Under the pieces are notes generated by a model. That model was given only the letters and a program-made list of their open reading frames with translations. It had not been told where the DNA came from and made no database searches. DNA of 64,000 nucleotides from NCBI GenBank assembly GCA_002479255.1, contig DLMJ01000046.1:1-64000 (forward strand). The letters run 5' to 3'. Every line of letters begins with the position of its first letter. The first letter of the stretch is position 1. Below are positions 1 through 6,950 of the stretch, piece after piece. Source of the stretch: Candidatus Binatus soli. GTDB lineage: Bacteria; Desulfobacterota; Binatia; Binatales; Binataceae. A program made the translations under genes and the position numbers.

Positions 1-228
1 AAAAGGTTCTGACGACGTACAGCTCACTCGAAACGAGTTGCCTCCAGCTGGAACGAAAAATCGTTTGTATTGCTTAGACCAGTAGGTTGAAAACGAGGCA
101 CCCTGCCAAGTTGTCACACTTTCGAGTTCACCCTTGGTGAACGGCTCTTGCGATTTGAAATGGTCAGCAAGGAACTCGAAAACCTTCCGTTGGTTCTCCG
201 TCTTCTTTTCGTCGGATTTTGGCGGCAT
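1..228 (-). CDS. Hypothetical protein, third gene of a restriction-modification operon (partial, 3' end outside window)
   Basis: An open frame of 76 codons runs from an ATG at 228 to the left edge without a stop. The start has a good ribosome binding site (GAGAGGTG about 7 bases upstream) and lies 16 bases after the stop of the nuclease gene, so it reads as the third gene of the methylase-nuclease operon. The visible N-terminus is hydrophilic, then has aromatic residues (TYWSKQYKRFF) that would suit a small winged-helix or DNA-contacting domain. I do not recognise the family. The rest of the protein is missing, so no function is assigned; association with the adjacent DpnII-like module is inferred from operon position only. 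Confidence 0.6.
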   Translation of the reverse strand, partial: MPPKSDEKKTENQRKVFEFLADHFKSQEPFTKGELESVTTWQGASFSTYWSKQYKRFFVPAGGNSFRVSCTSSEPF

Positions 229-244
229 CCCCTTTCACCTCTCT

Positions 245-661
245 TCACACCTTTCCCATATTCGCCCTCCCAATGGAAGCTTCCAAAGTCAAGACTTCTA
301 CTTTGCCGGAGAGCTTCAGATAGTCGTCCAATCCCCCGGCGACGTAAAAATCCCGGAGTTTCCAGCCATCGCCTCCAAGCACAACAAGGGCGCGTTGATA
401 TTCGCCACTTCTTAGGGCGTCCTCCAAGCAAATTATCTCAAACGGAACCTTCTGCTCGGCGGTCCCTGACACCTGTTGCCACTTCACAGAAATGAGCAGT
501 TTTTGGCCACCTTTTTCTGCCACAATGTCGACGAAGTGTGTCCCGCCGCCTAGCCTCGTTCCGTTTCGGACCTGTGCGTGACAGGAGTAGCCGCCCCGCT
601 CTAGGGCGGGCAGCATCATCTTCTCCAGTACGGCTCCGGTGCCAGTATCGCGGTGGGCCAT
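245..661 (-). CDS. PD-(D/E)XK nuclease-like protein, probable restriction endonuclease
   Basis: A 138-residue protein with the layout of a compact PD-(D/E)XK nuclease: a helix around residues 8-22, then a beta hairpin carrying D45 (THFVDIVAEK) and a second strand with K60 (LLISVKWQQ), the usual D...xxK metal-binding pair. The residue two before the lysine is S58 rather than E or Q, with Q62 and Q63 just after, so the active site is slightly atypical. The gene starts 4 bases after the stop of the adenine methyltransferase. That arrangement is normal for small type II restriction-modification operons, and cleavage of unmethylated host or phage DNA is the likely role. Sequence specificity cannot be read from the sequence. 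Confidence 0.75.
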   Translation of the reverse strand: MAHRDTGTGAVLEKMMLPALERGGYSCHAQVRNGTRLGGGTHFVDIVAEKGGQKLLISVKWQQVSGTAEQKVPFEIICLEDALRSGEYQRALVVLGGDGWKLRDFYVAGGLDDYLKLSGKVEVLTLEASIGRANMGKV

Positions 662-665
662 ATGA

Positions 666-1475
666 CTATAGATTTCTAATGGCTAAGACTTCCTCAGCAG
701 GTGTCCGGTCGCCAGTGCAATTGATAAGGCGAGGTGCTTTTAGCACGACAACCTCGAATCCCAACTCCTTATATAGGTTCCGGATTCGGTCTGTAGCCTG
801 ATTGGAGAGCACGACTGGGCCATTGTGCCGAGCAAGCCACTTGGCCAATCTCAGCTGGTCGTCCCAGCCGAAGTTCTCCTTGGAGTATTGTGTAAACTCA
901 ACGTCGTATGGCGGATCGGCATAAATAAAGTCATCGGTCTGTAGCTCAAGGCTCGCGAAATCTCCGCACCGAAACTCCCAAGCAGCAAAGGCCGACACAT
1001 ACTCGGTGAAGTCTCTTTTATAGTTGAGATTCTTATACCGGCCAAACGGGACGTTGAATTCGCCCTTGCGATTGAAGCGGCACAGACCGTTGTAGCAGGT
1101 GCGATTCAAATAATAGAAAAGACTGGCTGCTTCTTTGCTGTCTGCTTTGCCTTGGCTGATGAGCTGATTGAAACGCAGCCTACGCGTGTAGAAGTAGGTC
1201 TCGTCGTTTTGCATTCTGAGTGAGATGCGGAGACCCTTCTTGAGCCAGCGGTAGAAATTTATCGCGTGTGGATTGATGTCGTTTATCAGCGCGCGTTTGG
1301 GATTCAGGCCGAGCGAGATCGCCAGCCCGCCGCACAGCGGTTCGACGAATCGTCGGGATTGATGCGGCTTCCACAACCGTGCGAGGTACGGAACCAGCCA
1401 ACGCTTCCCGCCCGCCCATTTTAGAGGGGGCTTCGGAGCCTCCCTGGGCACCATCAACTCCGCAACAACTGCCAT
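666..1475 (-). CDS. dam: D12-class DNA N6-adenine methyltransferase
   Basis: A 269-residue Dam/DpnM-type methylase. It shows the N-terminal PLKWAGGKRWL motif (residues 17-27), the S-adenosylmethionine motif FVEPLCGGLA (43-52) and the catalytic DPPY (187-190) with YADPPYD context. Length and motif order match the D12 class, whose members methylate adenine in short palindromes such as GATC. It is the first gene of a three-gene minus-strand operon with a PD-(D/E)XK nuclease. A strong promoter (1487-1515) places the transcription start about five bases from the ATG at 1475, so the mRNA is probably leaderless; a second in-frame ATG is at codon 8. Base composition is clearly less GC-rich than the genes after 5500, in keeping with horizontal acquisition. 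Confidence 0.9.
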   Translation of the reverse strand: MAVVAELMVPREAPKPPLKWAGGKRWLVPYLARLWKPHQSRRFVEPLCGGLAISLGLNPKRALINDINPHAINFYRWLKKGLRISLRMQNDETYFYTRRLRFNQLISQGKADSKEAASLFYYLNRTCYNGLCRFNRKGEFNVPFGRYKNLNYKRDFTEYVSAFAAWEFRCGDFASLELQTDDFIYADPPYDVEFTQYSKENFGWDDQLRLAKWLARHNGPVVLSNQATDRIRNLYKELGFEVVVLKAPRLINCTGDRTPAEEVLAIRNL

Positions 1476-1486
1476 TGGTCTGATAC

Positions 1487-1515
1487 CTTATAGGAAGTTA
1501 CCAGAGCGCGCTCAA
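1487..1515 (-). promoter_or_regulatory. Sigma-70-type promoter of the methylase-nuclease operon
   Basis: On the minus strand a -35 element TTGAGC (1510-1515) is followed after exactly 17 bases by a -10 element TATAAG (1487-1492). The predicted start of transcription, near 1480, is only about five bases before the methylase ATG, leaving no room for a Shine-Dalgarno sequence. Nothing gene-like is seen between this promoter and the end of the next gene at 1721. Confidence 0.6.
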
Positions 1516-1720
1516 ACTGATTTCGCTCGTTTATCCAGAGGGGGCGGGGATCTGCCGGCTGGCGTAATCGTCCGCCCCTTCCGCTATTCCTGCGCTGTTT
1601 CCCGCATCAGCCCCAGCGCGACGCGTTCGGTCCGCCTTTCCGCCCCCGGAGTTCGACCTGCCGGCCCAACTTTTCTCCGGAAAAATGCATCGCCGCACGA
1701 TGTGCGGTGTGATGCCGCCG

Positions 1721-2764
1721 TCAGGTTAGGCCGTTTCGGCCATTGCGGGGCGGGCGGCCGTTGGAATGGCCGTTCGTTTCGTACGCTTTGTAGCGATCAG
1801 GTTGCTTGTATAGGGTTCGCCGCCCGACACCAAGAATTTCTGCGGCCCGGGACTTGTTCCCACCGGCAAATGAAATCGTCCGGGCAATCAACTCGCTTTC
1901 GACCTCTTCCAACGTGGAGCCAAGTCGAACCATGAAGCCGAGTTCCGACCCCGGTTGAGAGGCGAGAGTTGTCGATAAATCACCAACCGACAGCATCGGC
2001 GCCTTGGACACGATGACGGCGCGCTCGATCGTGTTGCGCAACTCGCGAACGTTGCCCGGCCAGTGATGGGCATTGAGGGCGTCCAGGCAATCAGAAGCGA
2101 TCCCCTGAACCGCCTTGCGATGCTCCAGGTTAAATGCGCGGATGAACTCTTCGGCCAGTAACGGCACATCATCGAGCCGGTCGCGCAGCGGCGGGAGTTC
2201 AATCGGAAACACGCACAACCGGTAGTACAAATCTGCGCGTAGCCGACCCTCGCGGATAGCGCGCTCAAGCGGACGATTGGAGGCGGCCAGAATCCGCACA
2301 TCAACCGCAACCTCCCCAGAGCCCCCAAGCCGCGAAATCTTCTTATCTTCGAGAACGCGGAGCAGTTTGGCCTGCATCTCCGGCCGCATCTCGGTGATCT
2401 CGTCGAGCAGAAGGGTTCCGCCGTTCGCACGTTCGAAACAGCCTTCGCGACGGCGATCCGCACCCGTGAAGGCGCCGCGCTCGTGGCCAAACAGTTCGCT
2501 TTCGATCAGGGTCTCAGGAACGGCCGCGCAATTGATGGCGACGTAGGGCCGCCTATGGCGCGGCGATTTGTCGTGGATTGCACGTGCGGCCAGCTCCTTC
2601 CCCGTACCGCTCTCGCCAGTAATGATCACCGGCGCGCTCGTGGGAGCGGCTTCTTCAATCAGGCGTATGGCCCGGCGTATCGCTAGCGACCGACCAACCA
2701 ATGTTCGCTCGCGAGTCTCTAAAAATCGAACCCCACCTCCGCCGCACAGCCGAGGCGTACACAT
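1721..2764 (-). CDS. Sigma-54 interaction domain AAA+ transcription activator lacking a receiver domain
   Basis: A 347-residue bacterial enhancer-binding protein. The AAA+ domain starts almost at the N-terminus: Walker A GESGTGKE (50-57), the sigma-54 contact loop GAFTGA (97-102), Walker B LLLDE (118-122) and a sensor/arginine-finger region around LRADLYYRL. A Fis-type helix-turn-helix (NKSRAAEILGVGRRTLYKQ) ends the protein, followed by a short polar tail. The usual N-terminal receiver, PAS or GAF domain is absent; only about 20 low-complexity residues precede the AAA+ domain. It is therefore either a constitutive PspF-like activator or a truncated NtrC-type regulator. The start ATG at 2764 is the only good one. 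It sits inside the presumed mobile island and may act on the twin palindromes at 3049-3136. Confidence 0.85.
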   Translation of the reverse strand: MCTPRLCGGGGVRFLETRERTLVGRSLAIRRAIRLIEEAAPTSAPVIITGESGTGKELAARAIHDKSPRHRRPYVAINCAAVPETLIESELFGHERGAFTGADRRREGCFERANGGTLLLDEITEMRPEMQAKLLRVLEDKKISRLGGSGEVAVDVRILAASNRPLERAIREGRLRADLYYRLCVFPIELPPLRDRLDDVPLLAEEFIRAFNLEHRKAVQGIASDCLDALNAHHWPGNVRELRNTIERAVIVSKAPMLSVGDLSTTLASQPGSELGFMVRLGSTLEEVESELIARTISFAGGNKSRAAEILGVGRRTLYKQPDRYKAYETNGHSNGRPPRNGRNGLT

Positions 2765-2772
2765 AGTAGGGT

Positions 2773-2781
2773 TGTGGATAA
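2773..2781 (-). other. Consensus DnaA box
   Basis: The minus strand reads TTATCCACA, a perfect match to the strict DnaA-box consensus. It is single, nine bases from the start of the sigma-54 activator, so it may be fortuitous or part of an element replication or control site. Confidence 0.3.
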
Positions 2782-3048
2782 CCTGTCAACAGGTCGCTTC
2801 TTTTTACCCCGCTGTTAACAAAACCTTAATGACCCTTGCGGAAGGACGTTCTCGCGTGGCTCTGCCCTGTTCGCCTAATCTCAAGCGCCGAACCAAGAAG
2901 GGCGATTGCTCGCTGGCGAGACCAAGCGAGGCGGTGACTCGCGCCTCGACCGCACGCGGCTAAATAATTTTCTCATCATCGATGCCTACGAACTCGCAAT
3001 CGCTCCGCCAGGCGGCGGGAATTCGTGTACGGACCACCGAGCGCAGAT

Positions 3049-3065
3049 TGTGCCGATTTTGCACA
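3049..3065. promoter_or_regulatory. Palindromic operator candidate 1 (TGTGC-N7-GCACA)
   Basis: A 17-bp inverted repeat, TGTGC then seven bases then GCACA. A second site of the same arm sequence and spacer length lies 71 bp away. Two dyads upstream of a gene are typical of enhancer-binding protein sites or of a cooperative repressor. Confidence 0.5.
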
Positions 3066-3119
3066 CCTGATCGGTGAAATCGGCGAATCGGCTAAGCTTC
3101 TCGGGCGCTTTTCGCCAAG

Positions 3120-3136
3120 TGTGCAGAAATTGCACA
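3120..3136. promoter_or_regulatory. Palindromic operator candidate 2 (TGTGC-N7-GCACA)
   Basis: The second copy of the 17-bp dyad; arms are identical to the first, the spacer (AGAAATT) differs. It lies about 180 bp upstream of the excisionase start and about 360 bp upstream of the sigma-54 activator start. Confidence 0.5.
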
Positions 3137-3315
3137 GGCACACTTTCTCTTCCGCCAAATGATCGCCAAATCTCTCTGTGCGACGGCGTGTCCACAACCG
3201 GATCGCGGCTAGTCGGTCGGCGTTCAGGCCAGATCGAGGAACGGCACCGCCGTTGCTCAACAGAACATCGGATGAGTGTGGGGTTGCGGGGATCTTTCGA
3301 TGCTGGGGGTCTTCT

Positions 3316-3717
3316 ATGTCGTACCAACCGCCGCACCCAGTCACGCCGCGGGCACCCCTGTCGTCCGCAATGATCGACGAGCTTGTCTCCGATCCATCAC
3401 GCGCAAAAGGTCTGGTTCTCGAATCCGTTCCAGAACTCTTGACCCAGGTCGCGTCGCGCGTCGCCGCGCTCAAGACGCTCGAAGGCGCGCTACTCTCCCT
3501 GATGCTGAGCCAGCGTATCGCGGCTCGAAGCTTCAGCAACGCGAGTGCACTGTTGGCTGCGCCCGAACTCGCCAAGCTTTTCGGCGTCCCGGAATCGTGG
3601 GTCAGAGAACAGGCTCGCCTCGGCAATCTGCCTTCCTTCAAACTCGGTCACTACGTTCGGTTCAGAATCGAAGAAGTAGAGCGCTTTCTGACAGAGCGCG
3701 CTAACCAAGCCGCTTGA
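3316..3717 (+). CDS. Excisionase-like helix-turn-helix DNA-binding protein
   Basis: A 133-residue protein with an excisionase/MerR-type HTH near its C-terminus (about residues 80-128): LLAAPELAKLFGVPESWV followed by REQARLGNLPSFKLGHYVRF and IEEVERFL. This is the usual pattern of phage and ICE Xis proteins (domain HTH_17). The N-terminal 70 residues are helical and unassigned. The ATG at 3316 follows a GGGGGTC purine run; a longer in-frame reading upstream looks non-coding. It heads a compact set with an XRE regulator and a tyrosine recombinase, so a directionality-factor role in excision is likely. Confidence 0.75.
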   Translation: MSYQPPHPVTPRAPLSSAMIDELVSDPSRAKGLVLESVPELLTQVASRVAALKTLEGALLSLMLSQRIAARSFSNASALLAAPELAKLFGVPESWVREQARLGNLPSFKLGHYVRFRIEEVERFLTERANQAA

Positions 3718-3731
3718 CTTTTCTTCGGTTC

Positions 3732-3752
3732 GACTATACGCTCCGTATAGTC
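3732..3752. promoter_or_regulatory. Perfect operator palindrome abutting the XRE start codon
   Basis: GACTATACG (3732-3740), a three-base spacer CTC, and CGTATAGTC (3744-3752) form a perfect 9-bp dyad that ends directly at the ATG of the XRE gene. TTGACT at 3714-3719 could be a -35 element with a -10 inside the dyad. Binding there would block transcription, so autoregulation by the XRE protein is the simple reading. No Shine-Dalgarno sequence fits in between. Confidence 0.6.
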
Positions 3753-3944
3753 ATGACCGGTGTGGATATTCGTGCGCTCAGGGGAAAATTGGGCTGGACT
3801 CAGATGGCCTTGGCCGAGGCCGTGGGAGTAACCTCGAACACCGTGGCTCGCTGGGAGCGCGGCGAAATGGCGATCTCCGAACCAGCCTCCAGACTGCTCC
3901 AGAAAATCGCCGCCGAAGAAAAGTCGCGGACTGGGAAGAGGTGA
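3753..3944 (+). CDS. XRE-family helix-turn-helix regulator (small)
   Basis: A 63-residue single-domain Cro/C1-type regulator: IRALRGKLGWTQMALAEAVG then VTSNTVARWERGEMAIS and a short basic tail. The ATG at 3753 directly follows a perfect 9-3-9 palindrome and has no ribosome binding site. An alternative TTG at 3714 overlaps the stop of the preceding gene (TTGA) and would add 13 residues encoded by the palindrome itself; that is less likely. Size and place between excisionase and integrase suggest the switch that controls element excision. Confidence 0.8.
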   Translation: MTGVDIRALRGKLGWTQMALAEAVGVTSNTVARWERGEMAISEPASRLLQKIAAEEKSRTGKR

Positions 3945-3951
3945 GGGCACT

Positions 3952-5205
3952 ATGGCTTTGATCAAGCGGTATCACCAAGCGGAATGTGTGGGCGGAGATT
4001 GCGATTGTCCCTGGCGGCTCGACTACCGGCCGCAAGGACTCGCGGGACCTCGGAAGCGGATTGAGTTCCCGACCAAGAAGGCAGCCGAAAAACATCTCGC
4101 GACAACGGCACACAAAGTTGCGCGCGGCGAGTACATCTCGCCCGAGAAAATTCCCACGTTCGCGAAGGCCGGCGAGGAATGGTTACGCGATAAGGCCGAT
4201 CGCCATCCAGCAACCGTGCAAGGATGGCGCGTTCATCTCAAACACCTGGCCAAGCTCGACAACCTTCGGCTCGATCGGATTGACGTAGCCGCGGTCGAGC
4301 GCGTGCGCGATGAACTGCGCGCGAACTTGGGCGCCAAAACGATAAGCGCGGTCTTGACCACCTGCGCCGCAGTATTCAAACTCGCACAACGCCGCGGTTG
4401 GGCCGCCAACAATCCGGCGGCAATCGCGGAGCGGCCGCGCAGGGCGGTTGCGGAATTAACTGTCGCCGACCAAACCGACGAGAGCGAGAAGGGATTGCGT
4501 GCCGTCCGGCCCGACGAGGTCTTGAGCGTCGACGAGATCAAGAAGCTGCTCGATCACGCAGCGCCCGGCCTTTATCGGACTCTATTTGCGACCGTCGCGG
4601 CAACGGGCATGCGGCCGGAGGAAGTGTACGCCCTGAAGTGGACCGACGTTTTACTCGACGCCGCTCGAATTTCCGTCCGACGCTCGCTTTCGTGGTCACG
4701 CGGGTTGGAGGAGAAGGGTCGAGTGCGGCCGAAATTTTACGAGCCTAAGACGCGTTCCGGCTATCGCACGCTGCCGCTGCCAGCGGCACTGGTCGCCATG
4801 TTGAAGATCTGGAAATTGCAGAGCCCGCACTCCGAACACGACCTCGTCTTTTGTCGGCTCGACGGCCAACCGCTGCATCGATCGAACGTTTTGCGGCAGG
4901 GCCTCTATCCGGCTCTAGGTCGGGCGGAGCTCCGGAGCGCCAACGTCAAGACCTTGCGGCACTCATATGCGAGCGGACTCATCGCCGCTGGCGCGCCCAT
5001 CACGGAGGTGCAACACCGGCTCGGGCATTCGAACCCGGCGGTCACGCTCAAGGTTTACTCGCATTGGTTTAAGGATGCTGACACCGGCGCGATCGATCGG
5101 TTCGCTAAAGGCTTCTTGGGGAAGTCGAAAAAAAGTGGGCAAAAAGTGGGCACTGAATCTGCCCGTCAGCGCCGACCAAAATCGGTGAAGCTCGTAACCG
5201 TTTAA
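3952..5205 (+). CDS. int: Tyrosine recombinase / integrase
   Basis: A 417-residue phage-type integrase. Residues 1-65 form an arm-binding region with a possible zinc-like CVGGDCDC cluster (12-19). Residues 68-165 are the SAM-like core-binding domain. The catalytic domain shows R221 (ATGMRPEEV), K266 in the beta hairpin (EPKTRSGYRTLPL), R336 (TLRHSYAS), H359 (RLGHSNP) and nucleophile Y369 (KVYSHW). The first histidine of box II is replaced by K333, a common variant. The start follows GAGGTGAGGG. The gene ends 21 bases before tRNA-Arg(CCT), which is the likely attachment site. The int gene faces the tRNA 5' end, so the element probably lies to its left and extends beyond the window. Confidence 0.92.
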   Translation: MALIKRYHQAECVGGDCDCPWRLDYRPQGLAGPRKRIEFPTKKAAEKHLATTAHKVARGEYISPEKIPTFAKAGEEWLRDKADRHPATVQGWRVHLKHLAKLDNLRLDRIDVAAVERVRDELRANLGAKTISAVLTTCAAVFKLAQRRGWAANNPAAIAERPRRAVAELTVADQTDESEKGLRAVRPDEVLSVDEIKKLLDHAAPGLYRTLFATVAATGMRPEEVYALKWTDVLLDAARISVRRSLSWSRGLEEKGRVRPKFYEPKTRSGYRTLPLPAALVAMLKIWKLQSPHSEHDLVFCRLDGQPLHRSNVLRQGLYPALGRAELRSANVKTLRHSYASGLIAAGAPITEVQHRLGHSNPAVTLKVYSHWFKDADTGAIDRFAKGFLGKSKKSGQKVGTESARQRRPKSVKLVTV

Positions 5206-5226
5206 TATAACAGCGAATTTTCCGGT

Positions 5227-5303
5227 GCCCCCTTAGCTCAGATGGATAGAGCACAGGATTCCTAATCCTGGGGCCGTGGGTTCGAATCCCTCAGGGGGCA
5301 CCA
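5227..5303 (+). tRNA. tRNA-Arg (anticodon CCT)
   Basis: A 77-base cloverleaf with acceptor arms GCCCCCT and AGGGGGC, D-arm AGCTCAGATGGATAGAGC, anticodon loop TTCCTAA (anticodon CCT, reading AGG), T-arm with GGTTCGAATCC, and an encoded CCA tail. It follows the integrase gene by 21 bases and is the probable integration target. The 203 bases from here to 5506 hold nothing recognisable. Confidence 0.95.
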
Positions 5304-5506
5304 TCTCCGTCCCGCGCACCTCGATGCGCACACAAATCGACGTGGGAGGTCAGGTCACGGACCGCGGGCGATGGATCGAGTTCAAGGATGGGAAGTACCG
5401 TTTCGCCGCGCCGTGGTTCATTTCGTCCGCGGCCGCTGAATTTTCAGAACACAGATCGACCCGGAGATTGGGTCAATCATTTGGACAGCGTATATTTTTG
5501 CGGAGC

Positions 5507-6757
5507 TCAGATCCCGAGAACGTGAATCGACACCGCCGCCGCTTCGGCGCGAACCATGCCTCCTCCATTCTCGGTAAGGCCGACCTTCGGATTCGAGACT
5601 TGGCGCTTTCCGGCCTCGCCGCGGAGCTGCCAGAAGATTTCGCAGATTTGCGCCACTCCCGTCGCGCCAACCGGATGACCTTTCGCGAGCAGCCCGCCTG
5701 ACGTATTCACCGGCATGCGGCCGGAAATTTCGGTGACGCCCTCGTCAATCATCTTCCCGCCCTCGCCGGGCTTGCACAGGCCGAGTTCCTCGTAGGTCAT
5801 CAACTCGGCCGGCGCCGACGCATCATGCAGTTCGATCACGCTGAGATCTTCGGGTCCGACACCCGCCTTCTCGTAGGCCTGCTTCGCGACGCGGGGCACC
5901 ACGCCTGGCTGGTCGGCGCCATGATCACTTCCCGACGACAACAGCGAAGCGAGAACCTTGACCGGCTTGTTGGTATAACGATGGGCGACCGATGAAGCGC
6001 ACAGAATAGCCGCTGCGGCGCCGTCGCCGATGGGCGAACACATCAGCCGCGTGAGCGGATCAGCCACCATCGGAGAGCTCAAAATGTCCTCCAGGCTGTA
6101 AACCTCTTGATATTGCGCGTGCGGATTCAGACTGCCGTTGCGATGGTTCTTGACCGCGATGCGTCCGAACTGCTCGCGGGTGGTGCCGTAGCGCATCATG
6201 TGCGCGCGGGCGCCCGCCGCGTAAAAGTCCATGAACATCGAGCGCGATTCTCCCGCGCCCCCCGCCTTCTTGGGCGCCTCGCCGCGAGCTTCGCGCTCGG
6301 CCTGGAGCCGGGCCTGTTGCGCGTTCATGTCTGCGAGCAACTGCTGCACCAATTCCACATCGACGGCCCCGCTGAATCCCGCGAACGTACGTTTCTTATC
6401 CGCGTGGTAAAGCTTCTCCATGCCCAGCGCGAGCACCACGTCGTACATGCCCGAGGCGACATACAGGTGCGCGAGATGAAACGCGGTCGAGGAGCTGGCG
6501 CAGGCATTCTCGCAGTTGACGATCGGGATGCCGCCGATGCCCATCTCGCGCAGCACGACTTGTCCGCGGATACATTCCTGGCCGGTGATGAGGCCCGCCG
6601 CCGCGTTTCCGACGACCGCAGCCTCGATCTGCTTTTGCTCCAGCCCGGCGCTCGAAAGCGCGCCGTTTACCGCATCTCGCGCGAGAACCTTCATACTGGT
6701 GTCGAGGTACTTTCCGAACTTCACCATCCCGGCGCCGACTATCGAAACTTCGCGCAT
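5507..6757 (-). CDS. Thiolase-family protein (SCP2/lipid-transfer type acetyl-CoA acyltransferase)
   Basis: A 416-residue thiolase-fold protein. It begins with MREVSIVGAGMVKFGKY; the acyl-accepting cysteine is C86 in NCENACASSSTAF, and the C-terminal half has GHPVGATG with the active-site histidine and ENGGGMVRAEAA near the end. The pattern is that of sterol-carrier-protein-type thiolases, which often act on bulky or aromatic acyl-CoA chains, commonly with an OB-fold partner; none is adjacent here. The start at 6757 is chosen because AAGGAG lies eight bases upstream; the frame stays open to 7261 but that part overlaps the divergent gene and lacks family similarity. Substrate unknown. Confidence 0.85.
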   Translation of the reverse strand: MREVSIVGAGMVKFGKYLDTSMKVLARDAVNGALSSAGLEQKQIEAAVVGNAAAGLITGQECIRGQVVLREMGIGGIPIVNCENACASSSTAFHLAHLYVASGMYDVVLALGMEKLYHADKKRTFAGFSGAVDVELVQQLLADMNAQQARLQAEREARGEAPKKAGGAGESRSMFMDFYAAGARAHMMRYGTTREQFGRIAVKNHRNGSLNPHAQYQEVYSLEDILSSPMVADPLTRLMCSPIGDGAAAAILCASSVAHRYTNKPVKVLASLLSSGSDHGADQPGVVPRVAKQAYEKAGVGPEDLSVIELHDASAPAELMTYEELGLCKPGEGGKMIDEGVTEISGRMPVNTSGGLLAKGHPVGATGVAQICEIFWQLRGEAGKRQVSNPKVGLTENGGGMVRAEAAAVSIHVLGI

Positions 6758-6950
6758 CTGACCGATCTCCTTGTTGATGGGCGGGCTATGCTCGCTCGCT
6801 TGGCGTGGACGATAACCCACCCTTGCGGCAATGGGCAAGCCGTGCATCGCGGAGGTGCGCATCCGCCGTGAACACCCCGCGAAAATGTGTGGTAGATTTC
6901 GCACCCATGAAAGGGTCCAACGCCTGGGTGATTCGACGGAGCTTGGCCGC

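Larger units (their letters stand above)
2765..3315. other. 551-bp non-coding regulatory stretch
   Basis: No convincing gene lies here. Seen directly: the 12-bp palindrome CCTGTCAACAGG at about 2782-2793 beside a perfect DnaA-box sequence (2773-2781), an AT-richer patch around 2800-2831, and two identical-architecture palindromes TGTGC-N7-GCACA at 3049-3065 and 3120-3136. It separates the minus-strand sigma-54 activator from the plus-strand excisionase-XRE-integrase genes, so it probably holds the control regions of both. Confidence 0.5.

Noticed and set aside
5276..5506. Plus-strand open reading after tRNA-Arg (from about 5324)
   Set aside because: It begins inside or just after the tRNA, runs antisense into the thiolase gene, and resembles no family; no ribosome binding site.
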